Below, one piece after another: positions 36,577 to 44,967 of a DNA stretch of 45,094 bases. The stretch comes from Xanthomonas arboricola (GTDB lineage Bacteria; Pseudomonadota; Gammaproteobacteria; Xanthomonadales; Xanthomonadaceae): assembly GCF_003353015.1 (NCBI RefSeq), contig NZ_QREM01000009.1, forward strand, positions 1,573,782-1,618,875, written 5' to 3'. The number at the start of each line of letters is the position of its first letter. Within the stretch, counting starts at the first letter, position 1. Position numbers and translations under genes: made by a program. The notes under the pieces were generated by a model that did not search any database, was not told where the DNA came from, and worked only from the letters and a program-made list of their open reading frames with translations.

Positions 36577-38658
36577 TCAGCGCTGCACGGGACGCGCGCC
36601 GGGCGCCGGCGTCGTTGCCGGCGCCGGCACGGCTGGCGATGGCGCCGCCGGCAGCTGCGGCGGCTGCGCGTGCAGGTAGTCGCGCACCAGTGCATCGAGC
36701 GCCGCTTCCGGGTCGCCATCGGCCAGCTGGCGATCGCGCAGGTAGCTGTAGCGCGGTGCGGTCATGCGCTGCGCATCGGCCGCGTCGCGGATGATGGTCG
36801 GGCGGATGAACACCATCAGGTTGGTCTTGTCGCGGTTGCGCGACTTGTGCCGGAACAGCGCGCCCAGCCCGGGCACATCGCCCAGCAGCGGCACCTTCTC
36901 CACGGTCTGCCGGTCGTTCTGGTCGAGCAGGCCGCCGAGCGCGACGATGGCGCCGTTTTCCACCACCACGCGGGTCTCGATCTGGCGCTTGTTGAACACC
37001 AGCTCCGACGACTGCGCGCTGACCGGCCCGGCAATGGCCGAGACTTCCTGCTTGATCGCCAGGGTGATGCCGCCGGCGGTATTGATCTGCGGCCGCACTT
37101 CCAGCTCCACGCCCACGTCCTGGCGCTGGATGGTGCGGAACGGGTTGTCGTTGGCCGCGCCCAGCACTTCGCCGGTGGTGATCGGCACTTCCTGGCCGAC
37201 CAGGATGCGCGCCTGCTCGTTGTCCAGGGTCATGATCGACGGGGTGGACAGCAGGTTGGAGCCGGTGTCGCTCTTGACCGCATCGATGATCATGCCGAAC
37301 ACCGCATCGTTGCTTTGCCCGGCCAACCCGATCAGGCCACCGCTCAGGCCCAGCAGCGATTGCGCGGCCACATTGCGCGCCTGTTCCAGCAGCGGATCCT
37401 TTTCGCCGTTGTTGCTGCGCGTGCCGGCCGCCGCAACGGCCAGCGGCACGATGCCCGGCGACGCGCCGCTGTACTGCGTGGCGATCAACGGCACCGTGCC
37501 ATTACGGCCGGCCAGCAGCAGCTGCACGCCCAGCCGCTTGGCGGCGGTGTCGGAGATTTCCACCACGATCGCCTCGACCAGCACCTGCTCGCGATGCACG
37601 TCCAGCTGGCGGATCACGTCCATCAGCGCACGCTGGGTTTCCGGGTCGGCATTGATGATCAGGGCATTGGAACCGGGGTAGCGCACGATCACCGGGCGCT
37701 TGCCGGCGGCCGGTGTGATCACCTGCGCCTGTGCAGCGCCCGCAGCAGCGGCGGCCACATCCACCGCGTTGGAGCGCGTGTCCTGCCCGGGCTGCGCCTC
37801 GTTGCCCGGGGTCTGCCCGACCAGTTGCTGCAACACCGGCAGCAATTGCTCGGCGCTGGCGTGCTGCAGGCGCACCACGCTGACATCGCCGCGCCGTTCG
37901 GCGCGCCCATCCAGATCCACCGCGGTGCGTACCACGCGCTGCACCAGTGCCGGATCGCCACGCACGATCAGGGAATTGCTGCTGTCCACCGGCAACACCG
38001 ACAGCACGTTGCTGCGTTCGCCGGCCTGCCCGAACAGCGAGGTCAGCGTGCGCGCCAGTTCCTGCGCGGAACTATTGCGCAAGCTCACCGTGTCGATTGC
38101 CGCACGATCGGCGTCGATCTGCGCGACCAGGCCACGCACGCGGCGCAGGTTGTCGGCATAGTCGGCAATCAACAGGCTGTTGCCCTGCGGCATCGCCATG
38201 ATCACGCCGCCACGGCCGATCAGCGGCTTGAGAATCTCCGCAGCGCTGCGTGCATCCACGCGTTGCAGGGTGAACACCTGCGTGGCGAAACCCAGGTTGC
38301 CATTGGCCGCGCTGCCGGGCTGTTGCGCAGCGGTATCGTCGGGAATGATGCGATAGGTCGACGGCCCGCTGGACACCGCAATCAAGCCATTGGCACGCAA
38401 GACCGCCAGCAGCATGCCGAGCAGGTCCTGTTCCGACATTGCCTGCGCACGCGCCACGTTGACCGTGCCCTGCACGCGCGTGTCCACGATGAAGGTGATG
38501 CCGGTGGCACGCGACACATCCTGGATGAAGGCACGCAGGTCCACGTCCTGCAGGCGCACGACCGGTGCATCGGCAGCATGCAGCGATACCATCGGCAACG
38601 CCGGCAGTGCGAGCAACAAGGTGGCCGAAAGCAGCCATGCGGGGCGGACAGCAGTCAT
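36577..38658 (-). CDS. xcsD: T2SS outer-membrane secretin GspD/XcsD
   Basis: A 693-residue secretin forming the outer-membrane channel. The signal peptide (LLSATLLLALPALPMVSLHA) follows the start at 38658, which overlaps the xcsC stop by 4 bases. Domains: N0 (VVRLQDVDLRAFIQDVSRATG), three N1-N3 repeats (for example VFTLQRVDARSAAEILKPLIG and IVRYPGSNALIINADPE), and the secretin core (LLSTPSIMTLDNEQARILVGQ, VALGGLLDQND, VPLLGDVPGLGALFR). A long Gly/Ala insert lies in N3, and the C terminus is a Pro/Ala tail. No S-domain is evident. Confidence 0.96.
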   Translation of the reverse strand: MTAVRPAWLLSATLLLALPALPMVSLHAADAPVVRLQDVDLRAFIQDVSRATGITFIVDTRVQGTVNVARAQAMSEQDLLGMLLAVLRANGLIAVSSGPSTYRIIPDDTAAQQPGSAANGNLGFATQVFTLQRVDARSAAEILKPLIGRGGVIMAMPQGNSLLIADYADNLRRVRGLVAQIDADRAAIDTVSLRNSSAQELARTLTSLFGQAGERSNVLSVLPVDSSNSLIVRGDPALVQRVVRTAVDLDGRAERRGDVSVVRLQHASAEQLLPVLQQLVGQTPGNEAQPGQDTRSNAVDVAAAAAGAAQAQVITPAAGKRPVIVRYPGSNALIINADPETQRALMDVIRQLDVHREQVLVEAIVVEISDTAAKRLGVQLLLAGRNGTVPLIATQYSGASPGIVPLAVAAAGTRSNNGEKDPLLEQARNVAAQSLLGLSGGLIGLAGQSNDAVFGMIIDAVKSDTGSNLLSTPSIMTLDNEQARILVGQEVPITTGEVLGAANDNPFRTIQRQDVGVELEVRPQINTAGGITLAIKQEVSAIAGPVSAQSSELVFNKRQIETRVVVENGAIVALGGLLDQNDRQTVEKVPLLGDVPGLGALFRHKSRNRDKTNLMVFIRPTIIRDAADAQRMTAPRYSYLRDRQLADGDPEAALDALVRDYLHAQPPQLPAAPSPAVPAPATTPAPGARPVQR

Positions 38659-39467
38659 TGCGGGCGCTTCAGGGTCATGGTGTGGGTCTGGCCATCGCGG
38701 CGGTAGGTCAGCGTGGCCGCCTGGCCATCGCGCAGTTCGTCCTGCAGCTCGCGCAGGTGTTCGGCATCGAGCGTGCGGCCATTGAGTTGGGTCAGCACAT
38801 CGCCCGGTGCCAGGCCGGCCTGGCGCAGCAGTGCGCCATCGCCGCGCGGCATCACGGTAAAGCCGCTGCCGTCTTCGCTTGCACGCAGGCCGGCGGTGGT
38901 GAGCAGTTGTTGCGGGTCGACGGCCGCCGCCGTGGCCGTGCCAGCCGCAGTGCCGACATTCGACGTCACCGCAGGTGCGCCGCCCGCTGCTGCGGGCGCG
39001 GCCGTTGCCGGCGATGTGGCTGCCGCAGACGCGGTGGATTCCACCAAGGCCAGACGTCGCACGCCACCACCGGTACGCAGCAGCACGTGATCGCTCGCGA
39101 TCGCCTGCACTGTCACGCCAGCTACCACGACATCGCCGATGCGATACGCGCCTTGTCGGCCATCGCCACTGCTCAGGAACGCGGCCGCTTGCGTGCCGCC
39201 TGTGCGGACACCATGCAATACGATGCCGTCGCTGCTGGCCTCCGGAACGCTGCGATGGAACACATCGCGGCGCAGTGCGGGCAGCTCCGCCTGTGCAGGC
39301 GTGGCGACCTGGGCGGTACCCAGCGGCCCTATCGGGGCGATCACCACCCACAACACGCGCGCGCACTGCAGCGCGAGCAAGGCGAGCAGTACGCAGGCCA
39401 GTGCGCTGCGGCCACGCGCCGACATCAGGGGTTTCAAGGAGGGCAAAACGCGCTGCAAAGCGGACAT
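38655..39467 (-). CDS. xcsC: T2SS inner-membrane protein GspC/XcsC
   Basis: A 270-residue bitopic protein: cytoplasmic start, membrane helix (SALACVLLALLALQCARVLWVV), a homology region that contacts the secretin (LHGVRTGGTQAAAFLSSGDG, GAYRIGDVV), an Ala-rich linker, and a C-terminal PDZ domain (LRQAGLAPGDVLTQLNG). GspC is often linked to substrate choice. It is the first gene of the 12-gene series, which marks this as the Xcs and not the Xps layout. Start at 39467 has a weak ribosome-binding site. Confidence 0.93.
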   Translation of the reverse strand: MSALQRVLPSLKPLMSARGRSALACVLLALLALQCARVLWVVIAPIGPLGTAQVATPAQAELPALRRDVFHRSVPEASSDGIVLHGVRTGGTQAAAFLSSGDGRQGAYRIGDVVVAGVTVQAIASDHVLLRTGGGVRRLALVESTASAAATSPATAAPAAAGGAPAVTSNVGTAAGTATAAAVDPQQLLTTAGLRASEDGSGFTVMPRGDGALLRQAGLAPGDVLTQLNGRTLDAEHLRELQDELRDGQAATLTYRRDGQTHTMTLKRPQ

Positions 39468-39508
39468 CCGTCTCAGGATTGCGGTCGGATGACAGAATGC
39501 GGCCGCAA

Positions 39509-39537
39509 TGTGTCAGTTCGAAGAAAGTGATGACACA
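39509..39537. promoter_or_regulatory. Spaced inverted motif before xcsC
   Basis: TGTGTC at 39509-39514 and GACACA at 39532-39537 flank a 17-base spacer, 42-70 bases upstream of xcsC. A similar pair with a 14-base spacer lies at 43954-43979 between the lipoprotein and dioxygenase genes. The unequal spacing weakens a common-regulator reading. It is not a canonical Pho box. Confidence 0.42.
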
Positions 39538-39564
39538 GGCCGACACACGGCAACACGCCCGCAG

Positions 39565-39601
39565 ACGAAAACGCCCGCCATGCGAGGCAGGGCGGGCGTT
39601 T
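39565..39601 (-). terminator. Intrinsic terminator after TBDR 4
   Basis: An 11-base-pair perfect stem (39569-39579 with 39591-39601, AAACGCCCGCC and its complement) with an 11-base loop, followed on the minus strand by TTTTCGTCT. It lies 24 bases past the TBDR 4 stop. It isolates this unit from the xcs operon, so xcsC should have its own promoter in the following 100 bases. Confidence 0.88.
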
Positions 39602-39625
39602 GCGATACAGGCAGCGGGCGTCGGA

Positions 39626-42277
39626 TCAGAAGCGGGCTGTCACACTCAGGTCATACGTCACGCCAGGCTGGTACTCGTACAGGTCTACCCGGTTGCTGCC
39701 CAGGCTCTGGTACTCCTGGTAGCGGGTTTTGAGCAGATTGCGTGCGGCGAAGTTCAGCGACAGCGTATTGCCCGACCACACCAGGCCTTTCTTGATCACC
39801 AGATCCAGCGAAGTACCCGGCTTGTCGATGTAATCCGGTTGCCCGGGGCGACCACGCGCGGATACCCGCTCGCCGACATAGTTGGCGATCAAGGTGGCCT
39901 GGCTGTGGGTGCTTTCGCTTTCCACGCCGATCTGCAGGTTGGCGATGTCGTCGGACTGCCCCTGCAGGGCCGAGCCATCACGGATGAACAAGGTCGCCTG
40001 CACCGGCGCGGTGAAGCCGAACGGCTGCACGGTGTCGCCATCGCTGGCACTCACTTCCGACGTGGTGCGCGTGTAGTTGCCGGACAGGAACACCCGGTTG
40101 TCACCCCACCAGTCGGCCGCGATCGGCAGGTCCAGATACTTCTTGGCGTCCAGCTCGATGCCGTACAAGGTGGCTTCTGGCGCGTTGATGAAGCTCTGCA
40201 CGATGCCGCCGCCCGGTGCATCGTTGACGATGGCCTCGATCGGCTTGTCGATGCTCTTGTAGAACGCGCCGACGGTGAAATACTCACCCGGCTCGAAGAA
40301 CCACTCGTAACGCGCATCCAGGTTGACCAGCTCGCTATCGACCAGGAATGGGTTGCCGAAGAACTGGCGGTCGATATCCGGGTCCAGGTACTGCTGCGGC
40401 GCCATCTCGCGGAACTGCGGGCGCGCGATGGTCTTGGACGCACCAAAGCGCAGCTGCTGGTTCTCGGCAAAGTTCCAGGTCACCGTGGCCGATGGCAGCG
40501 CGTAGCTGTTCTCCAGCGGCGCCACGCTGTCCTGGCGCACGCCGGTGAAGATGTCGTACGGATGCACCGCCTGGGTGGCGTCTTCGTAACGCACACCGAC
40601 GGTGGCGCGCAGGGTCGGCACGATCTCGCCCTCGGCCTGCAAATAGGCCGCCTTGACCTTCAGGGTCGCATCGTACGCGGCCGCACCGAAGCTGCCGGTG
40701 GTCTCGCGCAGGCGCAGCAGATCGTTGCTGAGGTTGTAATCGGAGATCAGGTAATCCACACGCTGGAACTGGTTGTAGAACGGCAGCGGGCCGTCCAGCG
40801 CCAGGAAGCGGAACTCGCGGCTCCACGCGCTGCGGTCGTTGTCCAGGTAGGCCAGACCGCCCTTGAGGGTGAAGTCGTGCTCGATCGGCAAACGCCAGGT
40901 CACATCCACCCCGCCGCTGGCCACGGTGTCGTCGACCTTGCTGAAGCGGGTGTAGTTCTGCACGCGCGAGGCATCGTGCGCCCAGTAGCCATCCAGCAAC
41001 TCGTAGCGGATGCCGGTCTCGTACGGCACATCGCGGCTGGCATTGGCCACCGCTGCGCGCCATTCGATCTTGAGATCGTCGTACTCGCCGAACGCGTGCG
41101 TGCCGCGCAGCTGGTTGTTGATCAGCTGGCGCTCGTACCACTCGGTGTTGTCGTCGCGCACATCGAAACCGGCCAGCTCATCGCGGCCGGCGCGGCTGCG
41201 CGCCACCTTCAAGGCATCGTGCACGTACAGGGTGGTCCAGCCGATGGTGTGGCGGCCGTATTCCCAGCCCAGGCCCAGCATGCCGTTGGTGCGCACGTTG
41301 TTGCGGGTGGTGGCGAAGTCGTAGTTGGAATTGAACTCGACCGTATCGCCGACAAAGATGCCGTCCTGCTGCTTGCCGGTGCGCGTGCGCCACTCGTTGT
41401 CGTAGCTGGCTACCGCGATGATGCCCAGCCTGGCCTCGCCCACGTCCATGCTGTAGCCGGCGCTGCCGCCGACATTGACGTCCGGGGCGATGCTGTCCTT
41501 TTCCTGCAGCACGTACAGGTTGGCGTTGTTCACGCTGCGCCCGATACGGCGGATGTCCTCGCGCGAGAAACTGCCCAGGTCCACGCGCCGGCCGCTCCGG
41601 ATCGCGTCGCGCAATGCGCCGGGCTGCTTGCGCATGCCGTCGTCATAGCCCCACTCGTCATCGCCGGAGCCGTAGTAAGTCAGGCCTTTTTCGCCGGTGC
41701 TGACGCTGTTGACGCCGCCACCCACGGTCAGCGACAGGAACGGTTTGTCCGGCACCGCCATCGATTGCAGATCGATCACGCCACCGCCGAATTCGCCCGG
41801 ATAATCGGCCGAATAGGTTTTCTGCACGGTCACGCTGGCCAGCACGTCGCTGGGGAACAGATCCAGCGGCACCACACGCTGCATCGGCTCGGGGCTGGGC
41901 AACGGCGAGCCGTTGAACAAGGCCGACGAATAACGCTCGCCCAGGCCGCGCACATACACATACTTGCCGCGCGACAGGCTCAGCCCGGTGACACGCGTCA
42001 GCGCCACCGCCGCGCTGCTGTCGCCGGTGCGCTCCATGTCCTCACGGGTGACGAACGATGCCACCTCCGAGGTCTGCAGCATCGGTTCGGGAATGTACTC
42101 GCCGCGCACCACGACCTGGTCGAGTTGCTTGGGCGCACTGGTGGTGGTGCTGGTGCCAGTGGTGGAGCCGGCATCGGTAGTGGTCGATTGCGCCAGCGCA
42201 GCACCGGAACACAGCAAGGTGGAAATGGAAAGAGACAGGCCCGTCCGCGAGAGACGGGCGACAGCGGAGGTTCGCAT
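39626..42277 (-). CDS. TonB-dependent receptor paired with a lipoprotein (TBDR 4)
   Basis: An 883-residue receptor. Signal peptide with core GLSLSISTLLCSGAALAQ, a TonB-box-like DQVVVRG, and a plug carrying YVYVRGLGERYSSALFNG, VVPLDLFPSDVLASVTVQK and FGGGVIDLQS. The barrel has AFYKSIDKPIEAIV and GIELDAKKYLDLP segments, and it ends LSVTARF. It begins 78 bases after the lipoprotein stop, in the same direction, and is closed by a terminator, so the two form one unit. It differs from TBDR 2 and 3, lacking their IGKFP-type plug. The ligand is unknown. Confidence 0.93.
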   Translation of the reverse strand: MRTSAVARLSRTGLSLSISTLLCSGAALAQSTTTDAGSTTGTSTTTSAPKQLDQVVVRGEYIPEPMLQTSEVASFVTREDMERTGDSSAAVALTRVTGLSLSRGKYVYVRGLGERYSSALFNGSPLPSPEPMQRVVPLDLFPSDVLASVTVQKTYSADYPGEFGGGVIDLQSMAVPDKPFLSLTVGGGVNSVSTGEKGLTYYGSGDDEWGYDDGMRKQPGALRDAIRSGRRVDLGSFSREDIRRIGRSVNNANLYVLQEKDSIAPDVNVGGSAGYSMDVGEARLGIIAVASYDNEWRTRTGKQQDGIFVGDTVEFNSNYDFATTRNNVRTNGMLGLGWEYGRHTIGWTTLYVHDALKVARSRAGRDELAGFDVRDDNTEWYERQLINNQLRGTHAFGEYDDLKIEWRAAVANASRDVPYETGIRYELLDGYWAHDASRVQNYTRFSKVDDTVASGGVDVTWRLPIEHDFTLKGGLAYLDNDRSAWSREFRFLALDGPLPFYNQFQRVDYLISDYNLSNDLLRLRETTGSFGAAAYDATLKVKAAYLQAEGEIVPTLRATVGVRYEDATQAVHPYDIFTGVRQDSVAPLENSYALPSATVTWNFAENQQLRFGASKTIARPQFREMAPQQYLDPDIDRQFFGNPFLVDSELVNLDARYEWFFEPGEYFTVGAFYKSIDKPIEAIVNDAPGGGIVQSFINAPEATLYGIELDAKKYLDLPIAADWWGDNRVFLSGNYTRTTSEVSASDGDTVQPFGFTAPVQATLFIRDGSALQGQSDDIANLQIGVESESTHSQATLIANYVGERVSARGRPGQPDYIDKPGTSLDLVIKKGLVWSGNTLSLNFAARNLLKTRYQEYQSLGSNRVDLYEYQPGVTYDLSVTARF

Positions 42278-42355
42278 CGTGGGAGCCCTGGCAACTGAAA
42301 GATGAAGCGGGACGCATCACAAGACAGCCGTGTGGCCGCCTTGCGATGCCGTGCC

Positions 42356-43834
42356 TCAGCAGGGACGATCGGCGGTCAGGCCGCAGGTCCAACCCTGCCA
42401 CCAGGTGTCGTTGGCATCGCGCACGCCACCGATGTAGTTCACCTGCTGGAAGAAGCTGCTCACCCCGTTCAAGCCCTGGAAGGCCGGAACGGCGCTTTCG
42501 TTGGCGCCATTGACGAAGGTGTTCTGCAAGGTGGAGACGCCATTGGCGACATTGTTGGTGCCGGCTGCGAACTGGGTGGCCGCACGCGCATCACTGCCGA
42601 AGGCGGTCGGGCAGGCGAAGAACACCGAGTTGAAGGTCCCGAGCGTGTCGGTATCGGCCAGGTTGAAGCACACCAGGCCATCACCGGTGCCACCGGCCGG
42701 ACGCGTGACGACCGAGTTGTAGAACGCGGCCTGCGCGCCCTGGTTGAGCATGATCGCCGCACCGGCGCGCGCATTGCCCACGTAGGTGAAGTTGGCCACC
42801 TTCGGGCGCGAATACGGCTGACGGCGCAGGCTGCTCCACTCGTTCATGCGGTCGCCGCCGCCGGCGCGCTGCACCACGATGCCGAACTGCAGGGCGCCGT
42901 TCCAGCCGGCGTCGGTATCCAGCGAATCGTCGTCGGCGCCGGTGATGACCACGTGGCTGCCGTTGACCGTGCCGCCGAACCATTCGATGCCGTCGTCGGA
43001 GCTGTTGTGGATCTGCACGTAGTCCAGGCGCGTGCCGCTGCCCACGCCGGCCAGGGTGATGCCCTGCAATTCGTTGTTGGGCGAAATTTCGAAGCCCGAA
43101 TACATCACCCGCAGGTAGCGCAGGGAACCGCTGTTGTCGGTGGCGCTGTTACCGCCGTAGAAGGCGTTGGTGCCTTCGACCTGGGCCTGGCATTCCGGCG
43201 TGCCGGAGACCGTGGTGCCCGGGCAGTTGTTGATCGCCGCACGGCCCAGCACCACGATGCCGCCCCACAGGCCGATGGTGTTGGCGCTGACCTGGCCCTC
43301 CAGGGCCTGACGCGCAGTGAACACGATCGGCGCAGTGGCGCTGCCTTCGGCAAAGATCTGCGAGCCGCGGTTGACCACGATGTAGTCGCTACCGGCCGAA
43401 CCGAACAGGGTCACGCCCGGTTCGATGGTCAGGATGCCCTGCGTGCTGCCGGCCGCTGGAGCGATGGCATTGCCGCCGCGGTCGGTGCCCACGTTGACAC
43501 GTCCGCTGATCGAATACGCCGTGCCCGCACGTGCCGGCACCACCAGGTTGCCGTTGATGGTCTCCGGCAGCTGGCAGGCGCGCAGCGTGTTGTTGGCGAT
43601 GGTGCCGACGTTGGAAAAACCGGTCGGGCAATCAGCGGCCGGGCCGGTCGGAGCCGGAGCCGGCGTCGGTGCAGGCGTGGGCGCCGGCGTCGGTGCGGGA
43701 GCTGGCGTCGGTGCCGGCGGAAATGCGCCCTCCCCGGGCGAGGCGACACGATCGGCACCACCACCGCAGGCAGACAACGCCAGTGCGGTACCAAAGGTCA
43801 TGAGAAGTGTCTTGCTGCTGTTGCGAACGGACAT
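42356..43834 (-). CDS. Secreted or surface lipoprotein, beta-helix-like
   Basis: A 492-residue lipoprotein. The start at 43834 has GGAGAT upstream. The lipobox ALALSAC puts the lipidated Cys at residue 23, followed by Gly residues, so outer-membrane sorting is expected. A Pro/Ala/Thr linker spans about residues 38-64. The rest has many short beta-strand repeats (for example VTLFGSAGSDYIVVNRGSQ, LDYVQIHNSSDDGIEWFGG) suggestive of a right-handed parallel beta-helix, and ends with conserved-looking Trp and Cys residues (WWQGWTCGL). No catalytic motif is visible. In Caulobacter a phosphate-starvation lipoprotein, ElpS, lies beside a 12-gene T2SS; I recall this precedent but cannot test homology. 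Confidence 0.82.
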   Translation of the reverse strand: MSVRNSSKTLLMTFGTALALSACGGGADRVASPGEGAFPPAPTPAPAPTPAPTPAPTPAPAPTGPAADCPTGFSNVGTIANNTLRACQLPETINGNLVVPARAGTAYSISGRVNVGTDRGGNAIAPAAGSTQGILTIEPGVTLFGSAGSDYIVVNRGSQIFAEGSATAPIVFTARQALEGQVSANTIGLWGGIVVLGRAAINNCPGTTVSGTPECQAQVEGTNAFYGGNSATDNSGSLRYLRVMYSGFEISPNNELQGITLAGVGSGTRLDYVQIHNSSDDGIEWFGGTVNGSHVVITGADDDSLDTDAGWNGALQFGIVVQRAGGGDRMNEWSSLRRQPYSRPKVANFTYVGNARAGAAIMLNQGAQAAFYNSVVTRPAGGTGDGLVCFNLADTDTLGTFNSVFFACPTAFGSDARAATQFAAGTNNVANGVSTLQNTFVNGANESAVPAFQGLNGVSSFFQQVNYIGGVRDANDTWWQGWTCGLTADRPC

Positions 43835-44021
43835 GCGGCTGATCTCCAGGTCAAAGGGTCCGGTATGAAGAGGAGTCGTCAAGAATTGGTGGCGTTCCGC
43901 TCACTGCAGTGGCGAGCACGTTCAAGATCCCCGTCACTTTTATAGGGGCTGTCTGTGTCATTTGTCTTACCGCGACACATTTGACATAAAGCTGCCACAC
44001 GTCGGCATGCACTGTAGGGCC
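43835..44021. promoter_or_regulatory. Divergent promoter region, lipoprotein and dioxygenase
   Basis: A 187-base gap between divergent genes. It holds a spaced inverted motif, TGTGTC at 43954-43959 and GACACA at 43974-43979, resembling the one before xcsC. A further TTTGACATA follows at 43981-43988. An AT-rich TATAAAAG-type segment near 43938-43944 could be part of the minus-strand promoter. Confidence 0.45.
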
Positions 44022-44882
44022 ATGACATCCACCACCATCCCCGCCGCCTTGAGCGACTGGATCATCGCGCAGGCACTGGCCGGCCATCCGCCCGAACAGG
44101 CGCTACAGCCGCTGCTGGATCAGGGCTGGAGCGAACAGGACGCCATCGACGCAGTCGAGGCTTTGGTACGCAACCACATCCGGCAACACGCACAGACGCA
44201 TGGCTTGCCGGTGCCGGCGCGCGTACCGGCGATACTGCAGGACAACGATGCCTCGCTGCTGGACCTGGGCGATCGTCAGGTACGCGTGCTGGTCAGCCTG
44301 TTGCTGCCGCGCGTGGTGGTGCTGGGCGGTTTCCTGTCCGATGCCGAATGCGATGCCTTGATCGCGCTGGCGCAGCCGCACCTGGCGCGTTCGCGCACTG
44401 TGGACAACGACAACGGCACGCAGATCGTGCATGCCGCGCGCACCAGCCACAGCATGTGCCTGCAGCTGGGGCAGGATGCGCTGTGCCAACGCATCGAAGC
44501 ACGCATCGCACGCCTGCTCGACTGGCCGGTCGACCACGGCGAAGGACTGCAGGTCTTGCGCTACGCCACCGGCGCCGAATATCAGCCGCACTACGATTAC
44601 TTCGACCCGGCTGCTGCCGGCACGCCGGTGTTGCTGCAGGCCGGCGGCCAGCGCGTCGCATCGCTGGTGATGTACCTCAACACGCCCGGACGCGGCGGCG
44701 CCACGCGCTTTCCCGATGCGCATCTGGACGTGGCCGCAGTCAAGGGCAACGCAGTGTTCTTCAGCTACGACCGCCCGCATCCAATGACACGCAGCCTGCA
44801 CGCCGGCGCACCGGTACTGGCCGGCGAAAAATGGGTCGCGACCAAGTGGCTGCGCGAGCGCGCAGTCCGCCTGCCCGGCTGA
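44022..44882 (+). CDS. 2-oxoglutarate/Fe(II) dioxygenase, prolyl 4-hydroxylase-like
   Basis: A 286-residue cytoplasmic enzyme with no signal peptide. Residues 1-95 are an alpha-helical region I do not recognise. The double-stranded beta-helix domain carries the iron triad His190, Asp192 (HYDYF) and His260, and the 2-oxoglutarate Lys270, with spacing like prolyl 4-hydroxylases. The segment LVMYLNTPGRGGATRFPDA is typical of the family. The start at 44022 is set by the ATG after GGGCC; an upstream in-frame extension covers the promoter. Substrate unknown. It is divergent from the lipoprotein gene and shares its regulatory gap. Confidence 0.88.
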   Translation: MTSTTIPAALSDWIIAQALAGHPPEQALQPLLDQGWSEQDAIDAVEALVRNHIRQHAQTHGLPVPARVPAILQDNDASLLDLGDRQVRVLVSLLLPRVVVLGGFLSDAECDALIALAQPHLARSRTVDNDNGTQIVHAARTSHSMCLQLGQDALCQRIEARIARLLDWPVDHGEGLQVLRYATGAEYQPHYDYFDPAAAGTPVLLQAGGQRVASLVMYLNTPGRGGATRFPDAHLDVAAVKGNAVFFSYDRPHPMTRSLHAGAPVLAGEKWVATKWLRERAVRLPG

Positions 44883-44967
44883 GAGCGGCGGTCACACGCG
44901 TACATAATCGCCCGGTCATCGACGATCGTGATGCAACAGCCAAGGCTCAGGCGCCATCAACAGCCTG

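Noticed and set aside
36577..39546. A 989-residue GspD
   Set aside because: The first 296 codons lie over xcsC in another frame; the signal peptide starts at 38658.
43940..43990. A Pho box before the lipoprotein gene
   Set aside because: TGTCA-like pieces occur but at intervals of 6, 7 and 9 bases, not the 11-base period of PhoB sites, on either strand.
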